Shown: in pieces, positions 43,990 to 53,020 of the stretch
Position numbering within the stretch: position 1 is the stretch's first letter
Layout: each line of letters begins with the position of its first letter
DNA from: Enterococcus_G camelliae
GTDB taxonomy: Bacteria > Bacillota > Bacilli > Lactobacillales > Enterococcaceae
Length of the DNA stretch: 64,000 nucleotides
NCBI RefSeq assembly: GCF_042685105.1
Contig: NZ_JBHUMO010000044.1
Span: forward strand, 62,001-126,000
Reading direction: 5' to 3'
Position numbers and translations under genes: made by a program
The notes under the pieces: generated by a model
What the model was told of the DNA's origin: nothing
Databases searched by the model: none
The model's input: the letters and a program-made list of their open reading frames with translations, nothing else

Positions 43990-44718
43990 TTACAAACCAA
44001 CCGCTTCCTTAAATGATTTCAAATAAGAACGACTGACTGGTACTTTCCCTCCGTTGTTCATAGTCACTTGATACGTTTGATTAAACCAAGGTTGAATTTC
44101 TTTGATTTCATGGAGGTTAATAATATAGCTTCGATGAACACGTAAAAACATCGTTGCTTGTAAAGCCAGTTCAATGGATGCCAAAGTCGTTGTCGTCTGA
44201 TAAACAGTCGTCTTCGTATAGACACTTGTCTGCTTGCCCTCCACCTCACAGTAAAGAATGTCCTCATACGGCAATAAATAAATCCGTTCATCCGTTTCAA
44301 TGGTCAAACGATCTGGGTTTTTGTCTTTCCCTTTTTGGGGCAGTGGTGGTTGCTTTGCCTGTAAAATATTTTGCGCTTTGGTCACGGCTTTTTGCACACG
44401 CGATTGCTCAAAAGGCTTTAACAAATAATCGATTGCATTCACTTCAAACGCTTCTAATGCATGATTGTCGTAAGCAGTAGCAAAAATAATCAGCGGCGGA
44501 TTGGGCACCTGGATTAATTTTTTGGCTAAATCAAGACCACTCTCATTTGTTAAATGGATATCCAAAAATAGCAAATCTGGTTGCTCGGTAAGAAGTAGTT
44601 GAAACGCATCTTCAATGGATTCCCCTTCATAAATTTCTTTTACTTCAAGCGTTTGGGCTAATAAATAATGTAATTCCATCCGTGCCAACGGTTCATCATC
44701 AATAATTGCGACTTTCAT
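43990..44718 (-). CDS. lytR: LytTR-family response regulator
   Basis: 242 residues: a receiver domain with DDEPLAR, phosphorylated Asp in LLFLDIHL, and DYLLKPF (Lys switch), then a LytTR DNA-binding domain (ILYCEVEGKQTSVYT ... FLRVHRSYIINLHEI). Partner of LytS; in staphylococci and streptococci this pair activates lrgAB. The start overlaps the lytS end by 20 bases and has GGAGGAGG. Confidence 0.92.
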   Translation of the reverse strand: MKVAIIDDEPLARMELHYLLAQTLEVKEIYEGESIEDAFQLLLTEQPDLLFLDIHLTNESGLDLAKKLIQVPNPPLIIFATAYDNHALEAFEVNAIDYLLKPFEQSRVQKAVTKAQNILQAKQPPLPQKGKDKNPDRLTIETDERIYLLPYEDILYCEVEGKQTSVYTKTTVYQTTTTLASIELALQATMFLRVHRSYIINLHEIKEIQPWFNQTYQVTMNNGGKVPVSRSYLKSFKEAVGL

Positions 44719-46480
44719 GTTCCTCCTCCTTTTGCTCCATCTTTAGTGGAATCGTCATTTCAAATAAACTGCCAGAATGATCTGAATGAATCACCAATTG
44801 TGCGGATTCACCAAATAAACTTAGCAAACGGCGATTCAGATTCTCGAGAGCTGAGCCTGTCCCTTGTGCCGAAGAAACGACTTCTTTGCCTAATTTCGCG
44901 ACCTTTTCAGAAGGAATTCCTTGCCCATTGTCGCGCACTCGAAGCAACAAATGAGCCGGTTCTTGCACCATTGCTTGTACTAACACTTGATTGTTGTTTT
45001 TTCTCCCTGCAAAGGCATGTTTCAGGGCATTTTCCACCAAAATCTGAATGACAAATGGCGGAATTTCCGCCTTCATCAATTCTTTCGGTACATCAATCGT
45101 AATCTGGTAACGATTTGGAAAGCGAGCTTGTTCAATGGCGAGATACGCTTCTAAATGACTCAATTCTTCCGCAATTGGAATAACATTGTTTCGAGTACCA
45201 TTCAGATTGGCCCGGAAGTAATTCCCCAATTGTAAGAGCAAATGTCGCGCTTTTTCGCTGTCAATTCGAATCATCGCTGAGATTGTATTGATTGCATTAA
45301 ATAAGAAGTGAGGATTGACTTGAGCTTGTAGCGATTTGATTTCTGCATCTTTTAATAAACGTTGCTCATTATCCATTTCTCCCAACTCAATTTGAGATGA
45401 GAAGATTTCACCTAATCCTTCAGCAAGTTGTTCTTCTACATAGGTTAAATCATCCGCATTCGTAAAATAAAGTTTAAAGGTTCCCACAACTTTTCCTCTT
45501 ACAAACAAAGGCACGACTATTGCCGCTGCCAAAGGACAATCTGGATCACTACACCCAATTGCATCCTTCGTTCGAACAACATGAATTTTACCCGTTTTCA
45601 AGACTTCTTTTGAGAGATCTGTGATAATTTCTTTGGTCGGAATATGGTGATCACTACCAGCACCGACATGCGCCAGAATGCGATGGCGATTGGTGACACT
45701 AACCGCTGATACCCGCATAAATTTCTTGATTTGTAAAGCTGTTTGCGTAGCAGAAGCTTCTGTTAACCCTTGTCGGAAATACGGCAAGGTAGTATTTGCA
45801 AGTTCCAATACATCATGTGTCTGAATGGCTTTGGTACTTTCCTCCTGCTTGAGTGTTCCCAAAATAATTGATAAAAAAATTCCCGTTCCTAATGCATTTA
45901 CAAAAACCATCGGAACAGCGATGGTCTGAATCAACGTAACGGCTTGTTCTTTATTTGGTAAAAAAATCAAAATACAGAGCATTTGAATGACTTCCATTAG
46001 GGCACCACACAAACTACCTTGCCAAATTTTCGGGTAACTTTGCTTTCTTAAACTAACTCTTCCGAGTAAGCCCGATGTACTCCCAATTAGGATTGAGGAA
46101 ATGAAATACGTGTAAGGGGCACTTCCTCCTTGTAACCATCGCACCGTCCCAGAAACCAGACCCACAAAAAAACCGACAAAGGGGCCTCCAATTAAGCCCG
46201 ACATCCCGATTGTCAAAGTTCGTGTATTGGCAATCGATGAGTGATTTGACAAACTGACTAGTCCACCCTGATCAAATAACTGAAGGGATTCCGATACGAC
46301 CACGCCCGTAAAATTACTAATAATGGCAAAGATACTAAAGGTAAAAATCAAGACCCATTGTGCATGTTGCGTATCTCGTTCGTACATCACTTTTTTGTAG
46401 AAAGGACTAATCATCAATAAATTCGCCAGTAGAATGATTAAGCCCACGCGTTCCAATAACGGCAAAAGTAATGAAATCAT
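44699..46480 (-). CDS. lytS: LytS-family sensor histidine kinase
   Basis: 593 residues: 5TMR_LYT membrane sensor domain (six hydrophobic segments to ~195), a GAF-like domain (~215-350), a His-kinase domain with QVNPHFLFNAINTISAMI (phospho-His) and an ATPase domain with VENALKHAF and VRDNGQGIP. Senses membrane state or extracellular pyruvate in relatives. ATG 46480 has GAGGTG at ~7 bases; an in-frame ATG at 46525 lies within the promoter/terminator area. Confidence 0.9.
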   Translation of the reverse strand: MISLLLPLLERVGLIILLANLLMISPFYKKVMYERDTQHAQWVLIFTFSIFAIISNFTGVVVSESLQLFDQGGLVSLSNHSSIANTRTLTIGMSGLIGGPFVGFFVGLVSGTVRWLQGGSAPYTYFISSILIGSTSGLLGRVSLRKQSYPKIWQGSLCGALMEVIQMLCILIFLPNKEQAVTLIQTIAVPMVFVNALGTGIFLSIILGTLKQEESTKAIQTHDVLELANTTLPYFRQGLTEASATQTALQIKKFMRVSAVSVTNRHRILAHVGAGSDHHIPTKEIITDLSKEVLKTGKIHVVRTKDAIGCSDPDCPLAAAIVVPLFVRGKVVGTFKLYFTNADDLTYVEEQLAEGLGEIFSSQIELGEMDNEQRLLKDAEIKSLQAQVNPHFLFNAINTISAMIRIDSEKARHLLLQLGNYFRANLNGTRNNVIPIAEELSHLEAYLAIEQARFPNRYQITIDVPKELMKAEIPPFVIQILVENALKHAFAGRKNNNQVLVQAMVQEPAHLLLRVRDNGQGIPSEKVAKLGKEVVSSAQGTGSALENLNRRLLSLFGESAQLVIHSDHSGSLFEMTIPLKMEQKEEEHESRNY

Positions 46481-46502
46481 CACAGCACCTCTTTCGGTCT
46501 TT

Positions 46503-46511
46503 ATTATAGCA
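46503..46511 (-). promoter_or_regulatory. extended -10 element of lytSR
   Basis: Minus-strand TGCTATAAT is a perfect extended -10 (TGnTATAAT), 22 bases upstream of the lytS start and directly abutting the T-run of the opp terminator. Confidence 0.6.
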
Positions 46512-46544
46512 AAAAAACTACCCACTCACGAGTGGGTAGTTCAT
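46511..46544 (-). terminator. terminator of the opp operon
   Basis: Stem AACTACCCACTC / (G)AGTGGGTAGTT followed by seven T on the minus strand, 20 bases after the oppA stop. Confidence 0.85.
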
Positions 46545-46563
46545 GTTAATCGATCACCGTTGC

Positions 46564-48351
46564 CTAACGTTTGTCTGAAGTTACACCGATTTTCGCATAC
46601 ACGTTGTGATCCAAGTCGCGAGAAATATCGTAACCTGTTACACGGTCTGAAACTGGTGTGACATCAAAACTATATGTTGTTGGAATAACAAACGCTTCAT
46701 CATTGGCATATTCTTGCCAGTTTTTGTAAATTTTCGCCGCTTTGGCATCATCAAAGGCATCTTTAGATTGCATTTCTTTGATTAATTTCGTATTTTCATC
46801 GGAAACAAAACGTGTGAAGTTAAATTGCGCATCTTCCCCATATAGACCAGATTGATCAGGATCATAACCAGTTGACCAACCCGCTTGGTACATATCGATT
46901 GAAGGGTCATCATTTTGAAGCTTATCATAGAAGCTGTTCACTTCAATTAGACGTCCAGTTGCCAATTTCACATCTAAGCCAACTTCTTTCCATGCTTGGA
47001 TGTAGTATTCAGCTAGTGATTTAGCTGTTGTTCCATTGTCGCGGAAGGCGAAATTAATTTCTAATTTCTTACCATTTTTGTCTTCGCGGTAACCATCGCC
47101 ATCTGTGTCTTTGTAACCAGCATCATCCAATAATTTTTTGGCTTTTTTCACATCTTGGGTGTAGCCTTTCAAATCTTTGTCATATTTGGTACCAAACGCA
47201 GGTACGATTAAAGAGTTGGCACGAGTTTGTAAGCCATTGTATAATTTTTGTGCAATTGCTTCGTTATCAATGGCATACCCAATTGCTTGACGCAAGGACT
47301 TATCAGCCATTTTTGAAGATGCGTTATACACATTCACACCTTTATCATTATCCCATTTACCTAATTTGAAACCAATATAGTTATAAGCAGTATCTTGTTG
47401 ACCTAATAATTCATAGCCACTTAAATCTTTCCAAGAAGTGAATTCAGAACTTGGCATACCATCATAAATATCGAATTCTTTTGACTTCATTGATGCAGTT
47501 GCTGAAGAAGTTGGAACAGTCTTCATGATTATCTTAGAAAGTTTTGGAGTGCCACCGTAATAATATTTATTTGGTGTAAATTCAACAGATTCACCCGCTG
47601 TAATTTTGCTAATCACGTATGGTCCAAAAGTGATTGGGTTTTTACGAACAGGATCTGAAGCAGCCATATCTTTGACAGCAATCCCTTCAAACGCATGTTT
47701 TGGAATTGCATATCCAATTACACCAGAACTTGCATTTTGTAGCATTGATGGAATCATTTCTTTAAATGTAATTTGAATTTCTTTGTCGTTTATTTTTTTG
47801 ATTCCTGAAATAGTATCTGCTTTTCCATCATGGTAGTCTTCCATACCAACAATATTTTTCATTGAAGAATCGTAACGAACACCTGTATAATCTTTATTTC
47901 CGATTATAAGATAAGGAAATTCTAAGTCATCAGCATTAACTTCTTTTCCGTCACTCCACTTAACGTTATCATTCATCGTTACTGTAACAGTTTTAGCATC
48001 TTCATCAAATTTTATTTTGGCTGCACCATCAGTCATTTTCAAATCTTTATCTGTATTGAATAACCCTTCGTCTGCTGGTCCAAAAAATGTAGTATCCAAA
48101 GTAATTTCACTGAATGCATCATTGAAAATTCCTGTAAAGGCAGTATCAGATACTACTCCTATTTCTAAAGTACCATCTTTAATGGCATCTTTCTTATTAC
48201 TAGTTTTTAATTTGAAATTGCCTGTATCGGCAGTGGCAGCTCCACTACTACTGCTTGTTCCTTTACTGCTGTCGCTTTTGCCACCGCAAGCTGCTAATGT
48301 CAATGTTAGACCTGCTACGGTAACCAAACCAAGTAATGCTTTTTTCTTCAT
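46564..48351 (-). CDS. oppA: oligopeptide-binding lipoprotein of the Opp transporter
   Basis: 595 residues. Signal peptide with lipobox LTLAACGG (Cys22), Ser/Gly linker, then a family-5 solute-binding domain (NDNVKWSDGKEVNADDLEF; ADKSLRQAIGYAIDNEAIA; DPSIDMYQAGWSTGYDPD). It presents peptides to OppBC. Last gene of oppDFBCA, 18 bases after oppC, with GAGGGGG 8 bases before ATG. Confidence 0.9.
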   Translation of the reverse strand: MKKKALLGLVTVAGLTLTLAACGGKSDSSKGTSSSSGAATADTGNFKLKTSNKKDAIKDGTLEIGVVSDTAFTGIFNDAFSEITLDTTFFGPADEGLFNTDKDLKMTDGAAKIKFDEDAKTVTVTMNDNVKWSDGKEVNADDLEFPYLIIGNKDYTGVRYDSSMKNIVGMEDYHDGKADTISGIKKINDKEIQITFKEMIPSMLQNASSGVIGYAIPKHAFEGIAVKDMAASDPVRKNPITFGPYVISKITAGESVEFTPNKYYYGGTPKLSKIIMKTVPTSSATASMKSKEFDIYDGMPSSEFTSWKDLSGYELLGQQDTAYNYIGFKLGKWDNDKGVNVYNASSKMADKSLRQAIGYAIDNEAIAQKLYNGLQTRANSLIVPAFGTKYDKDLKGYTQDVKKAKKLLDDAGYKDTDGDGYREDKNGKKLEINFAFRDNGTTAKSLAEYYIQAWKEVGLDVKLATGRLIEVNSFYDKLQNDDPSIDMYQAGWSTGYDPDQSGLYGEDAQFNFTRFVSDENTKLIKEMQSKDAFDDAKAAKIYKNWQEYANDEAFVIPTTYSFDVTPVSDRVTGYDISRDLDHNVYAKIGVTSDKR

Positions 48352-48369
48352 TCCTTTTTCCCCCTCTTA

Positions 48370-49290
48370 TTATCCTAATCGTTGACGCGCATCTGCTGAA
48401 CGCTTAAATGCTTGACCAACATAATTTATACTAAGCATCAATACTAAAATAAGCAAAGATGCTGGTAGCCAGACCCATAATTTTGATGTTAAGACTTCTG
48501 CATTGGTTGCATAGGCAATCAATGTTCCCAAACTTGGTGTGTTCATCGGTAAACCAAAACCTAAGAACGTTAAACTTGTTTCAATCCCAATATTGGCTGC
48601 AAAGTTCATGGTTAAGTTCGTGATAATCAATGAACTTAAATTCGGCATGATTTCGCGAAACATGATTTTGAAATCAGAAGTACCTAACGTTTTTGACGCA
48701 CTTACGTAATCGCGACGGCTTTCAGATAACGTTTTCGCCCGAAAAAGTCGCGCTTTGCCGACCCAATAAAAAGCCGACATAATCCAAATCAAACTCCATG
48801 CAGAGTATTTTGGTATGATTGTTACTAACACAATGATAATCAACATAATTGGTAAAATCATGACAAAGTCAACGATACGCATCAAAATGGTATCAATAAG
48901 TCCACCATAATACCCAGAAATAATTCCGACAGCTACCCCAATAATCGAGGTAATAATCGTAATGGCAAATCCAATCATAATGGAATTACGCGCCCCGATG
49001 ATTAAAAGGCCAAAGACATCACGGCCCCCCTCATCTGCTCCTAACAGGTAGTAGCGTCCATCCATTGAAGTGGAACCCGGTACAGCATACTTATCAAAAA
49101 TACTCACTTTCGTCACAGTATCTTGATTTAACACAAATCCGCCAATAATGGCAACCAGTAGTACAATAATTAACAGTGCTAAAGAGAACATAGCCAATTT
49201 ATCTTTGCTAAATTCACGCGCAATCATCCGCATCCCCATAGGTGGAGTAGACACTGTTGTTGGTGTTTGTTTTTCTTGTTTCTTCGACAT
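48370..49290 (-). CDS. oppC: oligopeptide ABC transporter permease OppC
   Basis: 306 residues, N-terminal cytoplasmic tail and six membrane helices; the ABC-contact EAA loop reads RDYVSASKTLGTSDFKIMFREIMPN. The large periplasmic-type loop after helix 1 is usual for OppC/DppC. ATG 49290 has AGGAGG 10 bases upstream; ATG-like start at 49338 would overlap oppB and lacks it. Confidence 0.9.
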   Translation of the reverse strand: MSKKQEKQTPTTVSTPPMGMRMIAREFSKDKLAMFSLALLIIVLLVAIIGGFVLNQDTVTKVSIFDKYAVPGSTSMDGRYYLLGADEGGRDVFGLLIIGARNSIMIGFAITIITSIIGVAVGIISGYYGGLIDTILMRIVDFVMILPIMLIIIVLVTIIPKYSAWSLIWIMSAFYWVGKARLFRAKTLSESRRDYVSASKTLGTSDFKIMFREIMPNLSSLIITNLTMNFAANIGIETSLTFLGFGLPMNTPSLGTLIAYATNAEVLTSKLWVWLPASLLILVLMLSINYVGQAFKRSADARQRLG

Positions 49291-49309
49291 CTGTGTATAT
49301 CCTCCTATA

Positions 49310-50272
49310 TTATTGAATACGAATACGTGGATCAACAATACTCATAATGATATCTGATAATAAGGTACCTACGAGTGTGGCAATCCCAAAGATGAGCGTC
49401 AAGGCAGTAATAACTGCGTAGTCTCGTTGGTTGATACTTGTAATAAACAAGTTCCCAATCCCAGGAAAATTGAAAATAATTTCAATCATTACGGAACCAG
49501 AAATCAAACCAGTAATTTCATAGCCGAGTGTGGATGCAATCGGTAACGATGCATTTCGGAAAATATGACGATTAAAGACCTTCCCTGTTGGCACCCCTTT
49601 GGAACGAGCTGTACGGACATAATCCATTTGTTTGGCATCAATTACTTCACTTCGCAAATACTGGATGGTCACCGCAGTACCCAACAAGGCCTGAACAATG
49701 GATGGCAACAGCACATAATACATCTGACTAAAGAAATACCCGATTGTACCCGGATTGGCATCGGTTGACACGCTTCCGCTTGTTGGGAACCAATGCAACG
49801 TATAGCCAAAGAAAAACAGCATCAACAAGGCAAGGACAAACGTTGGAATCGCAAAACTAACAAAGTTATAAACGACTACCCCTTTATCAAACCATGAATT
49901 TTGATAACGACCTGCATACAAACCTAAAGGAATGGCTAGCGCATACGTTAAAATAACAGAGACAATGGCTAAACGAACCGTATTGCCAATTCTTTGACCA
50001 ATAACAGTAGCCACATCGTATTTATACGTATAACTATTCCCAAAATCTCCATGAAGGGCGTTGCCAATCCAACGGAAATATTGTTGGTACCATGGATCAT
50101 ATAATCCGGCTGCTTTTTTTAGTTCTTCAATTCTGGCTGGATCAGTGTTGGGATTGATTAATCCCGTAAATGGATCCCCTGGCATCATCTTTGCTAAAAC
50201 GAAAATTAAAATACTTAAAATAATGACTTGAGGGATCATCAATATCAAACGACGTAGAATGGTTTTCCACAT
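49310..50272 (-). CDS. oppB: oligopeptide ABC transporter permease OppB
   Basis: 320 residues, six membrane helices, starting MWKTILRRLILMIPQVIILS. EAA loop: QMDYVRTARSKGVPTGKVFNRHIFRN. The ATG shares one base with the oppF stop (TAATG), so translation is coupled. Confidence 0.92.
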   Translation of the reverse strand: MWKTILRRLILMIPQVIILSILIFVLAKMMPGDPFTGLINPNTDPARIEELKKAAGLYDPWYQQYFRWIGNALHGDFGNSYTYKYDVATVIGQRIGNTVRLAIVSVILTYALAIPLGLYAGRYQNSWFDKGVVVYNFVSFAIPTFVLALLMLFFFGYTLHWFPTSGSVSTDANPGTIGYFFSQMYYVLLPSIVQALLGTAVTIQYLRSEVIDAKQMDYVRTARSKGVPTGKVFNRHIFRNASLPIASTLGYEITGLISGSVMIEIIFNFPGIGNLFITSINQRDYAVITALTLIFGIATLVGTLLSDIIMSIVDPRIRIQ

Positions 50273-51216
50273 TAGTTCGCACCCCCATTTTTCAACGCTA
50301 CTTTGTGTGTCGTAGTTAATTCAGACAAATCATATACGCGCCCTTTTTCATCATAATAATCTTTTTGATGAGCGACGTATTCTGCTTCAACTTTTCGTCG
50401 TAATTCCTTGTGTTCTTCACGATGTGGCACATCAATCTGTGGAATAGCTGATAGTAAGCGTTTTGTATAAATGTGTTGTGGATTCGAATAGATATCTTCG
50501 CGTGTCCCAATTTCAACAAATCGACCTTTATACATAATCGCAATATTGTCACACATATGCTTCACCACACCCAAATCATGCGAAATGAATAAGAAGCTTA
50601 GGCCAAATTCCTGTTGCACCCGTTTCATAAAGTTCAAAACTTGCGCTTGAACGGATAAGTCTAATGCCGAAACTAGTTCATCCGCCACAATTAATTTTGG
50701 ACTTGAAGCAACCGCTCGAGCAACTCCTAAACGTTGACGTTGCCCGCCTGAAAATTCGTGAGGATATTTATAAAGTGCATCCTCTGGCATCCCAACGATA
50801 TCTAACAATTCCTTCACGCGTTTTTTCTCTTCTTGATCACTCAAGCGTTCAAAGTTACGCAACGGTTCAGCAATAATATCAATCACGCGCTTTTTAGGAT
50901 TCAAACTTGACATGGAATCTTGGAAGATCATCTGCACGTCTTTATTGTAGTTCATTTTTCTTCTGACCGAAGCTTTCGTCACATTCTCGCCATCATAAAT
51001 AATTTCGCCGGCGGTAATTTTTTCTAATCCAACAATCGCTTTACCAGTGGTTGATTTTCCAGAACCTGATTCACCAACTAGTCCATAAGTTGTCCCTTTT
51101 TCGATCACGAAATCAACGCCATCAACGGCATATACGTAATCCGTTACCCGATTAAAAAAACCACTCCGAATTGGATAGTGAACTTTCAGATCTTTAATTG
51201 TAATTAATTCTGACAT
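50272..51216 (-). CDS. oppF: oligopeptide ABC transporter ATPase OppF
   Basis: 314 residues. Walker A GESGSGKST, signature LSGGQRQRLGVARA (reads FSGGQRQRLGVARA), Walker B KLIVADELVSALD, switch His in LFISHDLGVVKHMCD. The C-terminal oligopeptide-transport extension is present. It follows oppD directly (stop and start adjacent). Confidence 0.93.
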   Translation of the reverse strand: MSELITIKDLKVHYPIRSGFFNRVTDYVYAVDGVDFVIEKGTTYGLVGESGSGKSTTGKAIVGLEKITAGEIIYDGENVTKASVRRKMNYNKDVQMIFQDSMSSLNPKKRVIDIIAEPLRNFERLSDQEEKKRVKELLDIVGMPEDALYKYPHEFSGGQRQRLGVARAVASSPKLIVADELVSALDLSVQAQVLNFMKRVQQEFGLSFLFISHDLGVVKHMCDNIAIMYKGRFVEIGTREDIYSNPQHIYTKRLLSAIPQIDVPHREEHKELRRKVEAEYVAHQKDYYDEKGRVYDLSELTTTHKVALKNGGAN

Positions 51217-52224
51217 CTACACTTCTCCTTCTTCGTCTCTAAAATGAAAGTGTTTGTAACACGTGCAACGAACCCAATGATTTGGGGTAACTTCATGTAA
51301 AACTGGATTTTCTTCATGTGCATCTGCTGGAATCCATGGAATACGCGGTGCAAATCGGCAACCGTTGCGTTCCATGTTTTTTAAAGAAGGTACAACGCCT
51401 TCGATTACATGCAATTCCCCGTCATGATTGTCTTCTTGTGGAATCGAATTCAACAACGAACGGGTGTATGGATGCTGAGGATTGGTAAATAGTTCCTCCG
51501 CAGTCGCCACTTCTACAAATTGACCACCGTACATAACTGCTACACGGTCAGCCATTTCAGCTACGACACCCAAATCGTGCGTAATCAAAATAATGCCAGC
51601 TTCGGTTTCTTTCTGTAAATCAGTCAATAAGTCTAAAATTTGAGCTTGAATCGTCACGTCTAAAGCAGTCGTCGGTTCATCGGCGATAATGATTGGTGGC
51701 TTACAAGCAATCGCAATCGCAATAATAACCCGTTGACGCATCCCACCTGATAATTCATGCGGATATTGACGTCCGATACGTTGTGGATTAGGAATACCTA
51801 CTTGTTCAAGAAGCTCGATAGCTCTTGCTTGACGTTCCGTTGCATTTAATTTCGTATGATAGCTTAAGCCCTCTTTGATTTGGTCTTCAATCCGCATAAG
51901 AGGATTTAAAGCTGACAAGGGATCTTGGAAAATCATGCCAATGTCATTGCCCCGAATTTTGTTGTAAAGTGTTTCATTTAAGTTAACCAAATCCAGTTCT
52001 TTATAAAGAATTTCGCCAGTGATTTTCGTGTTTAATGGATCATGAAGGCCCATAATCGTAGTAGCTAACGTGCTTTTTCCACAGCCAGACTCTCCCACGA
52101 TTGCCAGGATTTCGTTATGATTCAGTGTAAATGAAACATCATCAACTGCATCATAAAACTCGTCTTTAATCCGAAAACTGGTATGTAAGTTTTGAATCTC
52201 CAGTAATTGTTTTTCTGCAGACAA
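51217..52224 (-). CDS. oppD: oligopeptide ABC transporter ATPase OppD
   Basis: 335 residues. Walker A GESGCGKST, signature LSGGMRQRVIIAIA, Walker B PIIIADEPTTALD, switch LITHDLGVVAEMAD, and a C-terminal extension with C-x-F-A-P-R and a late RCTCYKHFHF. TTG start behind GAGAGGGG. First gene of an oppDFBCA operon, the same order as in lactococci. Confidence 0.92.
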   Translation of the reverse strand: MSAEKQLLEIQNLHTSFRIKDEFYDAVDDVSFTLNHNEILAIVGESGCGKSTLATTIMGLHDPLNTKITGEILYKELDLVNLNETLYNKIRGNDIGMIFQDPLSALNPLMRIEDQIKEGLSYHTKLNATERQARAIELLEQVGIPNPQRIGRQYPHELSGGMRQRVIIAIAIACKPPIIIADEPTTALDVTIQAQILDLLTDLQKETEAGIILITHDLGVVAEMADRVAVMYGGQFVEVATAEELFTNPQHPYTRSLLNSIPQEDNHDGELHVIEGVVPSLKNMERNGCRFAPRIPWIPADAHEENPVLHEVTPNHWVRCTCYKHFHFRDEEGEV

Positions 52225-52280
52225 ACGAATACCCCTCTCTCTTTCAATTTCAATTCAACCTTATGCTTTAAAGAGAAAAT

Positions 52281-52366
52281 AATGGAAACATCATGATTCC
52301 ATTTCTTTTCTTAGAAAAGTATCAGATTATTTTAATAATTATAAACAACCTGGTCCTTCTTTGCAA
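52281..52366 (-). promoter_or_regulatory. opp promoter and hairpin-rich leader
   Basis: Minus strand: -35 TTGCAA (52361-52366), 17 bases, -10 TATAAT (52338-52343). The leader then contains two inverted repeats: CTTTTC-TTAGAAAAG (52305-52319), loosely like a CodY box, and AATGGAA/TTCCATT (52281-52303). The remaining 52367-52564 shows no gene. Confidence 0.6.
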
Positions 52367-52564
52367 GTTAAAAAAACGAACACGAGGCCCAGATTCCTAT
52401 TATATTGCTCTCTGAACGTTTGTCAAGATTCGCCAAAATTCATTTTTTTAAAGAAGTAATCGTTTTCTCATTTTAATCAAAAAAAATCGAAAGTATTTGG
52501 CTGGTTTTCCCTACGAATAGTAAGAAATGAGCACCGAAAAAAATGCTTTCAAACAAAATAAAAC

Positions 52565-52637
52565 AAAAAAACCCGACTATCGAAAGCAGACTTGTTTAAA
52601 AAAACAACAACTGCTTCGTAAGGCTCGGATTTTTTTG
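52565..52637 (-). terminator. terminator of acpP
   Basis: Long imperfect hairpin on the minus strand, arms around AATCCGAG..CGAAGCAG..TTGTTT and AAACAA..CTGCTTTCG..TCGGGTT, ending in seven T; ~25 bases after acpP. Confidence 0.7.
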
Positions 52638-52660
52638 TTTTCATTTGAAGAACTGATTTA

Positions 52661-52906
52661 TTATTTTGCTAGATTTGCGCTAATATAATCAACTGCAGCT
52701 CCTACAGTTTCGATTTGCTCCGCGTCTTCATCTGATATTTCTGTCCCAAATTCTTCTTCCAATTCAAGGACAAACTCCATTACACTAATTGAGTCCGCAT
52801 TTAGATCATCTTTGATACTCATAGATTCGGTTACTTTCTCTGCATCAATATCAAAATGATTGGCAATTACTGCGGCTACTTTATGAAATACTTCTTCGTG
52901 TGTCAC
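52661..52906 (-). CDS. acpP: acyl carrier protein
   Basis: 81 residues. Phosphopantetheine Ser lies in LNADSISVMEFVLELEEEFG (DSI instead of the usual DSL). Acidic, four-helix size. GTG start behind GGAGGTG. It follows plsX after 114 bases, as in other enterococci with a second, plsX-linked ACP; it carries acyl chains for lipid synthesis. Confidence 0.9.
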   Translation of the reverse strand: MTHEEVFHKVAAVIANHFDIDAEKVTESMSIKDDLNADSISVMEFVLELEEEFGTEISDEDAEQIETVGAAVDYISANLAK

Positions 52907-53020
52907 CTGTTTTCACCTCCACCGACTGACAAGAGAGTAAAATAGCTACTGTTCATTGTAGCGATTCTCTCCCTATTTGTCTACCTTTTTTCGTATTCCT
53001 CTATGAACAGGCACTCGAAA

